From assembly GCA_050084515.1 (NCBI GenBank), contig CM114272.1, forward strand, positions 41,044,001 through 41,108,000: a stretch of DNA of 64,000 nucleotides. The letters are read 5' to 3'. The notes under the pieces were generated by a model that saw nothing but the letters and a program-made list of their open reading frames with translations, was not told where the DNA came from and ran no database searches. Each line of letters starts with the position of its first letter. The first letter of the stretch is position 1. Both the position numbers and the translations under genes were made by a program. Of this stretch, positions 1 through 10,789 are shown piece by piece. This stretch comes from Blasia pusilla. Its lineage: Eukaryota; Marchantiophyta; Marchantiopsida; Blasiales.

Positions 1-218
1 ATTGTCAACAATCAGTCATGAAAGTGCAAGAGTGTTTTGCTTCTCTCTCTTGCTAGAGAGACCAACCCCCCATCATCAACAAATTTATAGGTGGAATTTC
101 TGTATTGTAGGCCAAAACAGGGAAGATGAAATATGACCGGTGAAGTAAAAGTAAAGGTGATTTGTGGTAACATACTGGCGGAAATTAGCAGAGGTCCCCA
201 ACTCATATGAGTTGGCAT

Positions 219-557
219 CTATGATATATCAACAAGTAGCCATGAACTTAAAGGAAGTCGGGTGCACTTGGCGGTGGAGGCAACTAGTATACTCCCAGAT
301 GCTCTCTCGTAATCTGCCTTTGCCTCTTGGCAGAGTGCAAATAGTTGCTTCCTCTTCCCCTCCGATGGAAGAATGTTTCTTCCACTCTGCCATATGGCTC
401 TAACACTCGCCCTAGAAAGCCTCACCAGATCTAGGATCAAGTCACCAGTTCTCCAGTAGAGCTTCACAAGGGTCTTTCTCAATGCTGGGGACTTTTCTCT
501 CCCTTCAAGCACAGATCCATGAAAAATCTTGGGGGAAAATTGTAGACCTATTCTCAT
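219..557 (-). pseudogene. Extra copy of the methyltransferase motif-I exon
   Basis: This reading frame repeats the exon found at 2317-2850 and 29068-29663. It keeps the order 'GGREKSPAL'-like lead, a GDL-x-x-DL stretch, 'WQSGRNIL' and 'EAKADYER'. In N4/N6 amino-methyltransferases the corresponding stretch is the AdoMet-binding motif I placed near the C-terminus. Here the glycine-rich turn is degraded (LSRAS in place of LSGAS). No matching upstream exons lie next to it, and palindromes follow at 660-1840, so it looks like a duplicated tail of the element in 1.9-14.5 kb or the end of another copy running off the window. It is non-functional. Confidence 0.6.
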
Positions 558-659
558 ATGAATTGATGGCCTCTACTCTGATGGGTTGCACTAAAATTTG
601 TTCACAAACCTCTGCTCGTATGAGTTGGGGGCCCTCAAAAGTAGTCCTCCACACGCTTC

Positions 660-1840
660 CTCCAGACATGCAACCCGTCGGAAATCGACGGGCTGCAATA
701 GCAGGCAATCATCCAGTCCTGCTACATGTTGGATACCGACAGGTTGCATGACAGGATTGACATTTATAAGGATAACAATAGAAGAACAAATTATCAAGAC
801 GTTTCTTGTTTCAAACTCGTGACATAACCTTGGTAGGTACAAAAAATTTGAAAGAGGGAAGTCATATGAAATTCACAGAAGTGAGTTCTCATGATCTGCA
901 ACTTGTCAGAATCCGACAGGTTGAATGACATCGTGAAAAAAAGGGCTCAAAAAGGAGACCTCCACTTTTTGCCTGCAGACAAACAACCCATCGGAAACGG
1001 ACGGGTTGCAATAGCAGGCAATCATCCGGACCTTCAACTAGCCAATCATCAAGACATGCAACATGTTGGATTCTGACAAGTTGCATGACAGGATTGAGAT
1101 TCATAAGGGCTAAGCTACTATAAAGACCTATCCTATTTCAATACAGTTTTTACTCGTAACATAACCTAGGTACAAAAAAAGATATAGAGGGAAGGGTCCC
1201 AAAAAATTCAAAATAGTCTATCTACACATGCAACTTATCGGAATCCGACAGGTTGAATCACATCAAGAAATTAAAAAGGGTTGGAAAGGAGAGCTTCACA
1301 AGCTGCATCGAGAAATGTAACCTGCCAAAATCCGACGAGTTGCAAGATACGTCAAGATAACTTGTGCTTATCATCCGTCGCGAATTTGTGCCGAGGTCTG
1401 CAAATATCGCAAGACAAGAGAATTTCTGCACACATCTTAAGTTATCCAAATTCCATTTTCGGCAGATGAAAAAAAAATGTCCATCCTAAAGGAAACACAA
1501 AGACACGAACCATTCAAGTCAATCAAGAAAACATTATAGACAAGTCCCATAGGGGAGAAATAAGAAGATAAGAAACAATGTCAGCTCTTACAATCTGTCG
1601 CAACTTGATCTTTGGTTTGCAACTCGTCGTATTCTGACAAGTTGCAAACTTAGTCTCTAGTTTGCAACCCTTCGGAATCCAATAAGTTGCAAACCTTGTC
1701 CAGGACCTGCAACTTGTCAAAATCCAAAAAGTTGCAAACTTGGTTCATGGTCTGCAAACTTGGTCCCTCATTTGCAAACCGTCGGAATCCAACAGGTTGC
1801 AAATTGGGGCTCTGGTTTACAACCCGTCGGAATCTGATGG
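660..1840. repeat. Dispersed palindrome cluster, diverged
   Basis: Roughly a dozen degenerate copies of the palindrome with arm GCAACCCGTCGGA and its reverse complement, for example at about 670-696. Many carry C-to-T or G-to-A changes. No coding exon is recognised between them; by position this is the intron or flank preceding the tail exons of the element. Confidence 0.75.
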
Positions 1841-1922
1841 GTTGCAAAGTAAACAACATTCAATAGACAGATCAAGACACAATTGACAAGAACGAGCTCG
1901 ACCAGACACAGAAGCACAACAA

Positions 1923-2311
1923 TTCAACAATAGTTTTCAGAAACCATCATGGTGGAAAAACTGCATGTCCTTTATTACATCCAAGGGAAGCTCGGAAATA
2001 TACATTTGATCTAGTCTATGATTTCTTCAGCCTCGTCATCTACAAATTTACTCCTAACTCTCCTAGGTTCTTGTCTTGGGATACAAGTGGTTCCTCTGGC
2101 CAATTGTAGATGGGGATTGAGAATATAGGGGAATTCGACAGCCTTGCCCCCCCCCCCTTGGGTACACCATAATGGTCTTATGTGTGATCATTTGAGTCCC
2201 AATGCCTTCCTTGGCAGTAAATCTTGTATGCTCTACAAGGTGACACCCATCTAGTAGCAATATGTGATCCGCCATTTGAAACCAGTAAATCCCAACTCCA
2301 AAACACTTCAA
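1923..2311 (-). pseudogene. Terminal exon of element gene, copy A
   Basis: This stretch aligns with 28382-28702. The frame conserved in both copies reads a DGCH motif, then TR-x-TA-x-EG-x-GTQ, then MVY followed by a GGGQG stretch. An acidic tail with a stop lies at about 2030, in the equivalent of VDDEAEEIID in copy B. It would be the C-terminus of the ParB-methyltransferase protein. A run of C residues near 2148-2157 marks a site of length change between the copies. The function of this tail is unknown. Confidence 0.55.
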
Positions 2312-2316
2312 TCAAG

Positions 2317-2850
2317 CTAGCTCTGATAAATCTTTGAACACTCGTTATCATCCAAGAGCTCTTCCCATATTATTGTTGGCTTTTCCCTCCCGATTTTTGG
2401 AATTTCAAGAAGTGACGATGGTGTCACTACCAATGGAGGCTCTGGAGGTGGAGCAATTGGCTTTGGAGGCAAGTTGTATACTCCCACTAGCCTCTCGTAA
2501 TCTGCCTTTGCCTCTTTGCAAAGGTCAAAAAGTTTTGGCCTTCCCTCAAGGCAGAGAATGTTCCTGCCACTTTGCCAAGCGCCTCTGATACTTGCCCCTG
2601 ATAGGCCCACCAAGTCAAAGACCAAGTCACCCGGCCTAGAGCAGAGCTCCATGAGTGTTTGCATCAAGGCAAGTGACTTCTCCCTTCCTCCAAGTAAGGG
2701 GGTCCCTTCCTGCATGAAAATTCCTGGGGGGGAATTGAAGAGACTATCTAAGTTGTACCCATTGGAGCATGGATCCATTGGATCTGGGATGAGGAACGCT
2801 TGGAAGTTGTGCTCGGGCTTAACAAAGCAGTAGACAAATGAGTAGTCCAT
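2317..2850 (-). pseudogene. Amino-methyltransferase C-terminal exon (motif I), copy A
   Basis: The best-preserved copy of the exon carrying the putative AdoMet-binding half of the methyltransferase. It opens with MDYS directly after a splice acceptor (TTCACAG at 2851-2857). Residues 69-87 read LCSRPGDLVFDLVGLSGAS, followed by WQSGRNI and LEGRPKLF. N4/N6 DNA methyltransferases of the permuted class have an equivalent C-terminal block: a helix, then GD-x-V-x-D-x-F-x-GSGTT, then a GR-x-x-x-G-x-E segment. Here the glycine turn is LSGAS instead of GSGTT. A proline-rich linker follows (residues 126-145). The exon is open throughout, but the gene is broken upstream. The alternative is that the fold is kept for a non-catalytic role. 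Confidence 0.62.
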
Positions 2851-2936
2851 CTGTGAATAAGTAGGTGGAAAATAATGTCAGCAAAAAGAAAAAGGTAGTA
2901 GACCGCTGGTGTACTCTCCATAAAGTGACAAAATAT

Positions 2937-3530
2937 GCAACCTGTTGGGATCCGACGGGTTGCTTACTTGGCTAGACACAAGAGCAACCTGTTGGAGTCC
3001 AACGGGTTGCTTTTCAACCTGTCCTTCTAGTCCCTTATGATTACCAACCCACTGGAACTTGGCCTATAGGCCTGACAGAACAACAACCTATCAAACTCCG
3101 ACGGGTTGCTTTACAACTCTAAGAGGATTCTTTGAGTTGAGCCTATGAGCAACCCATTGGAAGGCGACACGTTGCTCATTTTGCTAGACATAATTGCAAC
3201 CTGTCGAAGTCCGACGGTTGGCTTACAACGCGATTGAATTGTTCATAGTTGAGAAGTTCCTAATATGAGAGCAATCCGTCACTTCCAGACGGGTTGCATC
3301 ACTCCAGACACAAGTGGAAAAGCAATGCTACTTGCAACCCGTCACGTTCCGACGAGTTGCAATCATTGGAGACATGTAGGTGAATTTGCAACTCGTCGCT
3401 TTCAGATGGGTTGCATCATTGCAGACACAAGTACAAGATCAATTCTACTTGCAACCCGTCTGGATCCTAAGGTGAATTTGCAACCTGTTGGGTTTCCGAC
3501 GGGTTGTATTTCTGAACCATCTCAATTCGT
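2937..3530. repeat. Intronic palindrome array, copy A
   Basis: A run of palindromes sharing the GCAACCCGTCGGA arm, with arm variants such as AACCTGTTGG. It lies between the motif-I exon (2317-2850) and a copy of the preceding exon's end at 3540-3700. This matches the position of the intron at 29664-30139 in copy B. Confidence 0.8.
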
Positions 3531-3539
3531 TAAAAAAGT

Positions 3540-3700
3540 GAACTTACCCAGACTTGATTTGTCGCCGATATGAGTGGATACTCATTTTTTATGACCCACG
3601 ATTGGGCCGTCCTCCACTTCGGCAACCTCTTCAGGCACTAAAGGTTGAAGAGCTTGGCTTTGCTCCCTCCGATAAGGACCAAGAAATAACCCCATCGGAA
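3540..3700 (-). pseudogene. Duplicate of the motif-IV exon end, copy A
   Basis: The sequence is homologous to 30140-30290 and again to 5540-5700, so copy A holds this exon end twice on either side of a foreign stretch at about 3.9-5.26 kb. Read on the minus strand it encodes a diverged version of the segment that ends in SVTSQIR in copy B. It is probably a segmental duplication within the element. Confidence 0.6.
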
Positions 3701-3889
3701 TCCGATGGGTTGCTGCCAAGATAGTGACACAATCTGCAACCCGTCAAACCCCGACGGGTTGCTCATTTGGCTAGACAGAAGAGCAACCTGTCGGAGTCCG
3801 ATAGGTTGCTTTACAACTCGACAAGGAACCTTTTTCTGATTAGCAACTATAGTACACACGTTTTTGAAATTTTGATAAAGAATCAATTT

Positions 3890-5262
3890 TTTGTACACAA
3901 TTGAAGTAAAGTCTTCATTGAGGGAAGGCTAAAGACTCAAGATTGGAAGTAAAGACGTATTCTTTACAGAAATTGTGTGGAAACATGGACAATGAACTTT
4001 GATGAAAGGACACGAGATAGTTAGAAATTGAGGACTGTCTTGGAGGAGTGAGACTTGTGTAAGAGTAGGAAAATAATGGAAAAGAAGTAAGAGTAAGAGG
4101 CGCGGGTACTTCGCAAGGAAGACCGTAGTAAGGGGAGACTGTAAAAGACTTCTTCTTTGCAGCAGAAGATCCAAAGGAATCTTTGTGCGGAGACTGTGAT
4201 TGAAGACCAAAGGACAAAGACCAAAGAGCAAACACTAAGAAATCCAAGAAGGAAGAGGAAGAAGAAGAGGAAAGTAAAGAGTCTTCACAAAGCAAAAAGG
4301 TGTATGAAGAATAGGAATAGAAAGAGAAAGAATGTTTTGAATGAAAGCGGATTGAAAAGAAGTCATAAGGAGGAATCTTCATGGCGACAATAGGATAAGA
4401 GTAGTGAAGATAGGATGGCGAAGATTGTGAGGAATGAACCGTCGAGGTGATTTCGGAAGTTAGAAATGAATAGGCGAAGCGAGTCAGAAGGAAGCAGAAA
4501 TGAATCAACAGAGCAACCAACCGACATAGGGAAGTGAAGGGTCGGAGAATCTGAACCACTAGATTAACAGTTAGAAATCTATAGTAGAATAGGAAGATCA
4601 ATCACAAATTGTAAGAGACTATTTAAAGAATAGAGAGAAAGAACAAAGGGTTATTCCCTTATATCTTGAGTTTCCCAGTGCTGTTGGTGGATTGTGTGAG
4701 GAGGTCTTTAGGGGATGATCCAAGCGGAAGTCTTGTACTCTCTGAAGCTTGCAAGACTTTCTAGTTCTTTCCACTATTTGATGCAGTAGAAGTGTCTTCT
4801 CTCATGCTTTCTAATGTGCGGAGTTGAATGTAAACCTTATTGGGCTACAGAATGGATGAGAGTTGAGTCTTTGGTTTCAGGATTCCAGAGGATAATCAAG
4901 AAGAGCGTAGGAAAGTTGTTAGACAGTGAGTAACTTGCCATGACAGATTCAGTTTGGAGGATGAGCTGCTACCTTCTTGAGGTCTCTTTGAGGTCTTCGT
5001 TGGAATTTTGTTATCCAAGATTTGCAAGAGTCTTTCTCTGCACTTGAGAAGAGTCTTTTTCAAGAGGGAAGAAAACCATTTGGTTCTTTTGTACTTTTGA
5101 AGACTTAGTTATTGAAAGTAGGGAAGTGCTTAGTGAAGAAGGAGTTATTTTTCATAATTTTTTATAAAACCTCTTTTTACTCAGGAAATAGTGATCTCTT
5201 GGGAACGAACTTAATACTTTGCGATTAAAAGAGTACCTTTTTCCTTGAGTTGTACATTACAG
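3890..5262. other. Purine-rich insertion splitting copy A
   Basis: This stretch has no counterpart in copy B and separates two copies of the same exon end. The plus strand is strongly purine-rich (many GAAGA and AAGAG runs around 4230-4340), and that alone explains the long minus-strand Ser/Phe/Leu-rich open frame at 3915-4601. It begins near TGTACACAATTG and ends near GTTGTACATTACA, with TATTTAAAG at about 4620. A TG...CA solo LTR is possible, but I found no clear target duplication. Confidence 0.4.
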
Positions 5263-5500
5263 CAACCCGTCGGAAACCAATAGGTAACAAGTTGAAAAGT
5301 TCCTAACATGGAAGCAACCCGTTGCTTTCCGACATGTTGCTAATCAACAAAGGAAAATTTCTACTTGCAACCCGTCGTGTTACAATCACTGGAGACATAT
5401 AATTGGATTTGCAACCTGTCGGATTCCGATGGGTTGCAAATCCACTTATCTGTCAATTTGTATCCCCATGACAACCCATCGGAATCCGACGGGTTGCATG
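5263..5500. repeat. Palindrome cluster, copy A
   Basis: About five degenerate copies of the palindrome between the insertion at 3.9-5.26 kb and the next exon. They correspond to the intron array that precedes the motif-I exon in copy B. Confidence 0.75.
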
Positions 5501-5539
5501 TCTAAACCATCTCAATTCATTCAAAAAAGTCAAGTTGGA

Positions 5540-7516
5540 AACTTACCCGGACTTGGTACTTATTTTTTATGACCCACGATTGTGCCATCCTCCACTTGAG
5601 CAACCTCTTCACGCACTGAAGGTTGAAGAGCTCATCTTTTCTCCCTCAAGTCAGCACCAGGAAACACCCCCTGTCACTGAGATAAGCGTCAGCGAAAGAA
5701 AACAATAGAGCGATCTAGTCATAGGAAAGTGGGACATTCCAGTCTAATACAGTGTCAAACGGATTTTTTTCCCACAAACAAAATCTCGAGGGAAAATCTC
5801 CAATGAGGAGGTTGACCGCCACCTCCTCAGCAACCCCATGGACCATCCATGGGATGTGCCCATTTCGGAGAAGTTTACGCCCTAGCACGGTCAACTTCTC
5901 AATGGCAACTGTCGACTCCTGAGAGCTAAAACTCTACAATTTCGTCGACTAGATGACTCTGGTGTAGAAGGAAAATTTTCCTACTTGTCGTTTCCCTATG
6001 CCTGCCCAAGGACGATGGAATGTATTGCACATCCTTATCTCCTCCCTCGGACAATCTTGGCGCCTCCCACTTTCACTTCTCTCGAGTTTGCTGTCGGCTT
6101 GTTGGAGTCTCTGTTACCTCAGACTCCACATGCATTTTCTTTGACAAGGATGTGGTCCAGCCCTCTCGCCCCTCTTGCCTCAAAGACTCGGTCTCTTTTC
6201 TTGAAGACTCAGCTTTGAAATTCCTGGACCCCTTTTCCTTTGCTTTCAGACATGCTGTGAAATTTTCCTTAGCGGTGACTACCTTGGCCACCAACTCATC
6301 TGTCTCAATGTCTTGATTCTCCGCATCTCCTTTGAAAATTTTTTCAGGCTTCATGAAGTTTGGAATGACTTCCTTGCCAACGATGATTGCCTTATACACC
6401 ACGTGTAGGTTCTTGTGTGTCATCTCCTCAGGGTCATTGAAGTCCAAGAAGATTGGACAATTCAATACCTCCCAATCAGACATGTCCTGCCCCATCTCCA
6501 TGTCGTACATGGAGAATCCCTCTCCATCAGGAGAAGAAGCCCATAATTTGCAAGCTGCCAGAAATTCACGGGAGGTACATTCACACAATAGATGAGGTAC
6601 CTGTACACCATCCGTTGGGCAGCTCTTTGTCGGATGACTCCACCACCTGGTCTTGAAGATCCCGCTTCTTCTTTGCGAAATCCCATTTTCGGGCATTTAT
6701 TTCTTCGTCCGGATCTTCCTGAGGGAGGATGTGATTCTTGAACATCGTCCGGAAGTTTGGGTTTTTCGTCGGCTTATTTCAAATGTCATCAAGTCACCGT
6801 TCGAAATCTTCTAGAGCCTCTAGGTTTGCTTCCTTTGGAACAAGCTCAATATTTTTGAGCTCCCCTTTTAGACCCACGATGCGTCCTAGAAGGACCATTC
6901 CCATAGCCAATGGGAGATGACGGGGTCTGATACTCCCGGATGGTGGTGTGCCACTCACTTCTGCGCCTTGGTGCCCTCGAGACTAATTTTCATCAGTCAG
7001 ATCCGCTTAAACTCGGATATCCCGGACAACGCAAACCATTGCATGCGATCTAGAGACACCCTCTCTCTGATTCGACCCTGTGGATCTTTGTCCCTCTTCC
7101 TCTAGCGCTTGATTATTGCCTTCAACTTCTTATAGAACTCCGCGCCAAGTTTGGGGTTAAGGATTGGAACGTACCGCTGCATCTTGCTTGCAATGAACTT
7201 TGTAGTCGAAGATACGGCGGTCTGAATAAATTTAGCCCGTTTCGACGCCGAGACGTTTTCCCTTCGCTCCAGTTCCAATGTGGCGCTCCTCTTGGCTGCG
7301 TGGATCTTGTACCAGCATAGAATCATGACAGCTGCATCTTGGGAGATGAATGTATTTGCACAAGTCTTCTTCTTTATTTGAGCTCCCTTCGCTAGCATCT
7401 CATTGACCAGGTCCTCACCGAGGAATCCCTTGAACTCTATTGGGTGCGTCGTAAGCACCTTCTTGACCCTGTTGCAATCCTGGATGCAGTGGTGGGTCAC
7501 GTTCCCCTCAGATACA
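5540..7516 (-). pseudogene. Middle exon of ParB-methyltransferase gene, copy A
   Basis: Decayed counterpart of 30140-32165. From the 5' end it contains the segment starting THHCIQDC and continuing TTHPIEFKGFLGEDLV (7102-7500), a Lys/Arg-rich helical part, then MYDMEMGQDMSDWEV and a charged linker (6073-6696), then a remnant of the motif-IV block near 5800. Several stops and frameshifts are present. The splice acceptor that should precede it is lost: the CAG of copy B is CAC here (about 7516). The stop seen in copy B at about 31337 is absent, so the two copies are damaged differently. Confidence 0.65.
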
Positions 7517-8325
7517 ATCGTGTAAATGCAAACACAAGGTTAGGATACTGATCCCCTGCAACCCGTTGGTTTCTGTCTGGTTGTACCAGAGAGTGAGTGC
7601 AACCCGTCAGACTTCAATGGGTTGCACCACTCTTGACAGGCACGCAGGTAGGGACAATCACTTTGACTTGAAATCTCTTGAAGGCCAAATATATTTTTGC
7701 TACCCATCGAAGTCCGAAGGGTTGCAGAATGACTCTGATTCCTTGGCCAAAAGCAACCCGTCAGACTCCGACGGGTTGTGAAATGACTCCGAATCCGAGT
7801 CAGGGATTTGGATGACAACTGCCAAAAGAAAACCGTTGGAGTCTGATGGGTTGCATAATGGTCCTATTAAGAAGTCATTGAAGGCCTAAAACAAGCTTGT
7901 CGGAGTCCGACGGGTTGCTTTTGGCCGAAAGTTACGAACAACTAAGAACAATTCAGCAACCCGTCAGACTCCGAAGGGTTGCTCTTAGGCCTCCGATGAC
8001 TTCTTAACAAGAACATTGTGCAACCTGTCAGAGTCCGACACGTTGCAAAAGTCATGTATCATCTAGATACCAGACTTGGAAGCGGAGTCATTTCTCAACT
8101 TGTCAGAGTCCGATAGGTTGCCGTATCCCGGATTCATCTAGAAAACCATGCTACCAAGCAACTCGTCAGATTTCGACGGGTTGATGGACTGTACGCAAAA
8201 TTTCAAAGAGGATTGGGGGTAGAGACTCCTATGATTCTTGCCAATTTACAATCTCAACAATTATGCAACTCGTCGGACTTCGACAGGTTGAAACAAGCAA
8301 AAATTGGATCAACCAACTTACGTAT
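7517..8325. repeat. Intronic palindrome array between ParB and middle exons, copy A
   Basis: About 800 bp with some ten palindromes (for example near 7558, 7610, 7755, 7975 and 8040). It holds the same position as the array at 32166-32973 in copy B. The central base and arm positions vary, often to C/T or G/A alternatives. No coding content is seen. Confidence 0.85.
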
Positions 8326-8805
8326 CCATGGCATGCATTGCCATCTCCACCGTTGCCATGTGATGTAGAAATGGATGGAGCACGATTGCCCTCACGTAGA
8401 AATGCGCCTCCCATGAATTCGGGTACTCCTTTGCAAACTGTGACCATGCCATGTAGGTGTGGTTCCCATTCCAGATGAAGAAGTAGAGGTTACGCATCCA
8501 GTTGTATTGGGTTTCTTCAACAGCCCTTCTGAACTCCTCATCTATGATCCTCGAGAATGTATCTAAGGCCTCCAGGTCTTCTTCTCTCACAAGAGCCTCC
8601 GTTGCATGTTCATCATAAGGCTAGACAGAGAACGGAGGGAAGTTGTCAACGTAGGATGTTGTCGGTACCGACTGCTTCAACTTTGCAATGTACTCATCGG
8701 ACTGAATTTTGCGGACGTACTCCATTTTTTGTAGTAGACAAAGTGGAATTCTTGGGGACTTTTGGCCATCCACCACAACCATTTTCTTAACAACTTGCCA
8801 CAATG
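8326..8805 (-). pseudogene. ParB-like domain exon, copy A
   Basis: Homologous to 32974-33446. It reads SPRIPLCLLQKMEYV, then IAKLKQS, SYVDNFPPF, FFIWNGNHTYMAW and HMATVEMAMHAMDT. ParB/sulfiredoxin-like domains have this order: an 'IPL..L' strand, an 'S-x-x-x-x-x-L-x-x-S' helix, a 'PP-x-x-V' strand and a GHHR-type motif. In copy A the motif is GNHT, so the arginine kept in copy B is lost, and an in-frame stop follows the FPPF strand. The 3' splice donor (GTAAGT at about 8320-8325) is intact. Confidence 0.65.
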
Positions 8806-8895
8806 GCGATAAAGTCAATACGCGGTTGTTTCATATTTTTCCGATTTACAAAGGAATTGAGAATGTGATATCACATATGCCATTGTCTTCTTATT

Positions 8896-9527
8896 CGCTC
8901 GAAGATTGGGTCGGTGTCGAGGCGGGCTAGCTGCTCTGGGACAGTAGGTGGCAATTCCAGAGGAAATTCATCGATGCGATAAAGGTCAATTTCTTCCACC
9001 GGGCTCAATGACGAGGACCGCTCTTCTTCTCCTTCTTGAGAGATATCCACCATCTCCACACTTGCTGTCCTTATAACCTCCTCCTCCGTCTCCTGAACTT
9101 CGGCGGTTTCCTTGGCAGATTTTAAGTTCATCCTGTCCCCAGACCTCATTGAAGACATATCCTCCATCTCAAGGCTCTCCGCTAGACGGGCCGGGCTTTC
9201 TTCGATGGCGATTGCTTTTTCCCTCTGAGCTTTCGCCAATTTTGCTCTCCTGATGGAGGCCTGGAGACGCTTCTTCTCTCGCTACTTGTCCGTGACTCTT
9301 TTCCTTAAAGCCTTAGATGTCTCTGCCTCCGCATTCTACCTTGCAAGCTCTTCCAAAGCAAGTTTTGCCACAACCTCATGCCGGTGCATTTCTTCTTCCC
9401 TCTCCCGCTCCTCTATTTCTTGTTGCCTAATTTCAGCCGCAGAGCGAGGACCAGGAGATGGCGACGCAGGAGTCTTGATGGACTTGAGAGTGACGCTCCC
9501 AACCTTTTTTGCTTGTGTTTTCTTCAT
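8896..9527 (-). pseudogene. N-terminal coiled-coil exon, copy A
   Basis: The probable start is an ATG giving MKKTQAKKVGS, the first methionine shared with copy B (34173). A Ser/Pro-rich stretch is followed by a Glu/Arg-rich helix (EIRQQEIEEREREEE) and a Lys/Arg-rich helix (REKKRLQASIRRAKLAKAQ), then an acidic region ending near DPIFER. Two in-frame stops replace residues that are Gln and Glu/Lys codons in copy B (about 9338 and 9290). The exon-end donor has lost its G (GGTAAG in copy B, AATAAG here). The charged helices suggest oligomerisation or nucleic-acid contact; no family is recognised. Confidence 0.6.
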
Positions 9528-9984
9528 TATCATGGTGCGCGTTGATTCGGTCTTCTTCCTCGTCAATGTTATCTGCACCTGTGCACTCCAGAAATCCGAT
9601 CGACTGCCTAACCCCTCAAAGCGTCAATCGAGTGTCTAACCCCTTGAGCGTTGTGACCTTCCAGAAATCGGACCGAGTGCCTAACCCCTCGAGCTTTGTG
9701 ACCTTCCAGCGGAGGGGCTTGCCTTAACCCAACTCTCAAAGCGTCGTGTGTTGGAGCGTCATTACCTTCCAGCGAAGGGCTCCAAGAAACCGATGTGTTC
9801 AGCGGATGCATGGACCTCAACTGCCGGGAGGACTCGTTGGTGGAGGACGAGCTCCAACTGAAATCGCGGAATGAAAACGTGAAATAAGCAAGATCTGTGC
9901 CTTTTATACTTTTTGAGCGGATGAGTTGACCGTTGGTTTGTGGGAACCGTTGCACTGAAGACAACGATGGCCATTGGTGCTTTG
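9528..9984. other. Upstream region of the minus-strand gene, copy A
   Basis: No exon is recognised. On the plus strand, short repeats of the type CCTTCCAG-A/C-..-CGA-..-GTGCCTAACCCC occur at about 9590-9720. This would be the 5' untranslated and promoter side of the ParB-methyltransferase gene. It resembles the equivalent stretch at about 34.2-34.5 kb in copy B only weakly. Confidence 0.35.
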
Positions 9985-10690
9985 CTCATAGGAAACGTAC
10001 AACCCGTGAGACTCCAACGGGTTACACGCTTCCCTCATCGTGGGGCATCAAGGCGAGGTCCATAGGCAACCTCGTCGGTCTTCGATGGGTTGCATGGTTT
10101 CCTCATTGTGGGACATCAAGGCGAGGTGCCCGTGCAACCCCGTCAATCTCCGACGGGTTGCACGGTTCCCTCGACAAGGGAAATTGAGGCGAGGTCCCCG
10201 TGCAACCCGTCGGAGTCTGACGGGTTGCACAGTTCACTCACTGTAGGAAATCCATCCAAGGTATCCGTGCAACCCGACTCATCATGCAACCTGACAGAAC
10301 CAAATAGTTTGCACGGGTAGGGGTACTAACCAAGAACCCCGTGCAACCCAACGGAGTCCGACAATTTTGCAAGACATGAACTTGTAAAGACAATGGGTTG
10401 CAAGGACGAAGGTGGCCAAGTTCCAATCATCGACGGGACTTCCCAAGACCCCACGCAATCCATCGGACTCTGACACGTTGCAAGTTGCACATTTCTGGGT
10501 TGCAACTTGGCAGAGTCAAAAAATTTACAAATAGTTAGTAAGCAACCAGACAGACTCCGTGGCTTTGCAACCCGTCGGAGTCCAACGGGTTGCAACTTGT
10601 CGGAGTCCGACGATTCCCAACCATTCGGATTTTGAAAATTTGCAACCTATTAGACTCTGACAGGTTGCAACTTGTCTGAATCCGATGGGT
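9985..10690. repeat. Palindrome array in the divergent spacer, copy A
   Basis: At least eight palindromes lie here (for example 10010, 10065, 10134, 10200 and 10565) in units that also share GGGAAAT and AAGGCGAGGTCC linkers. The array sits between two genes pointing away from each other, where a shared promoter would be, matching 34520-35165 in copy B. Confidence 0.85.
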
Positions 10691-10789
10691 TGAACTAACC
10701 TCGTGAAAGGCTAATCTTAGGCAATCCAGAAACTTTCAAAGTGATCAATCCCACGTGAATTTTTTTTTATTCCACAACGTCAGATTATC

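Noticed and set aside
3915-4601. 228-codon minus-strand open frame, Ser/Phe/Leu-rich
   Set aside because: It is the shadow of a purine-rich plus strand, with no conserved motif and no counterpart in copy B.
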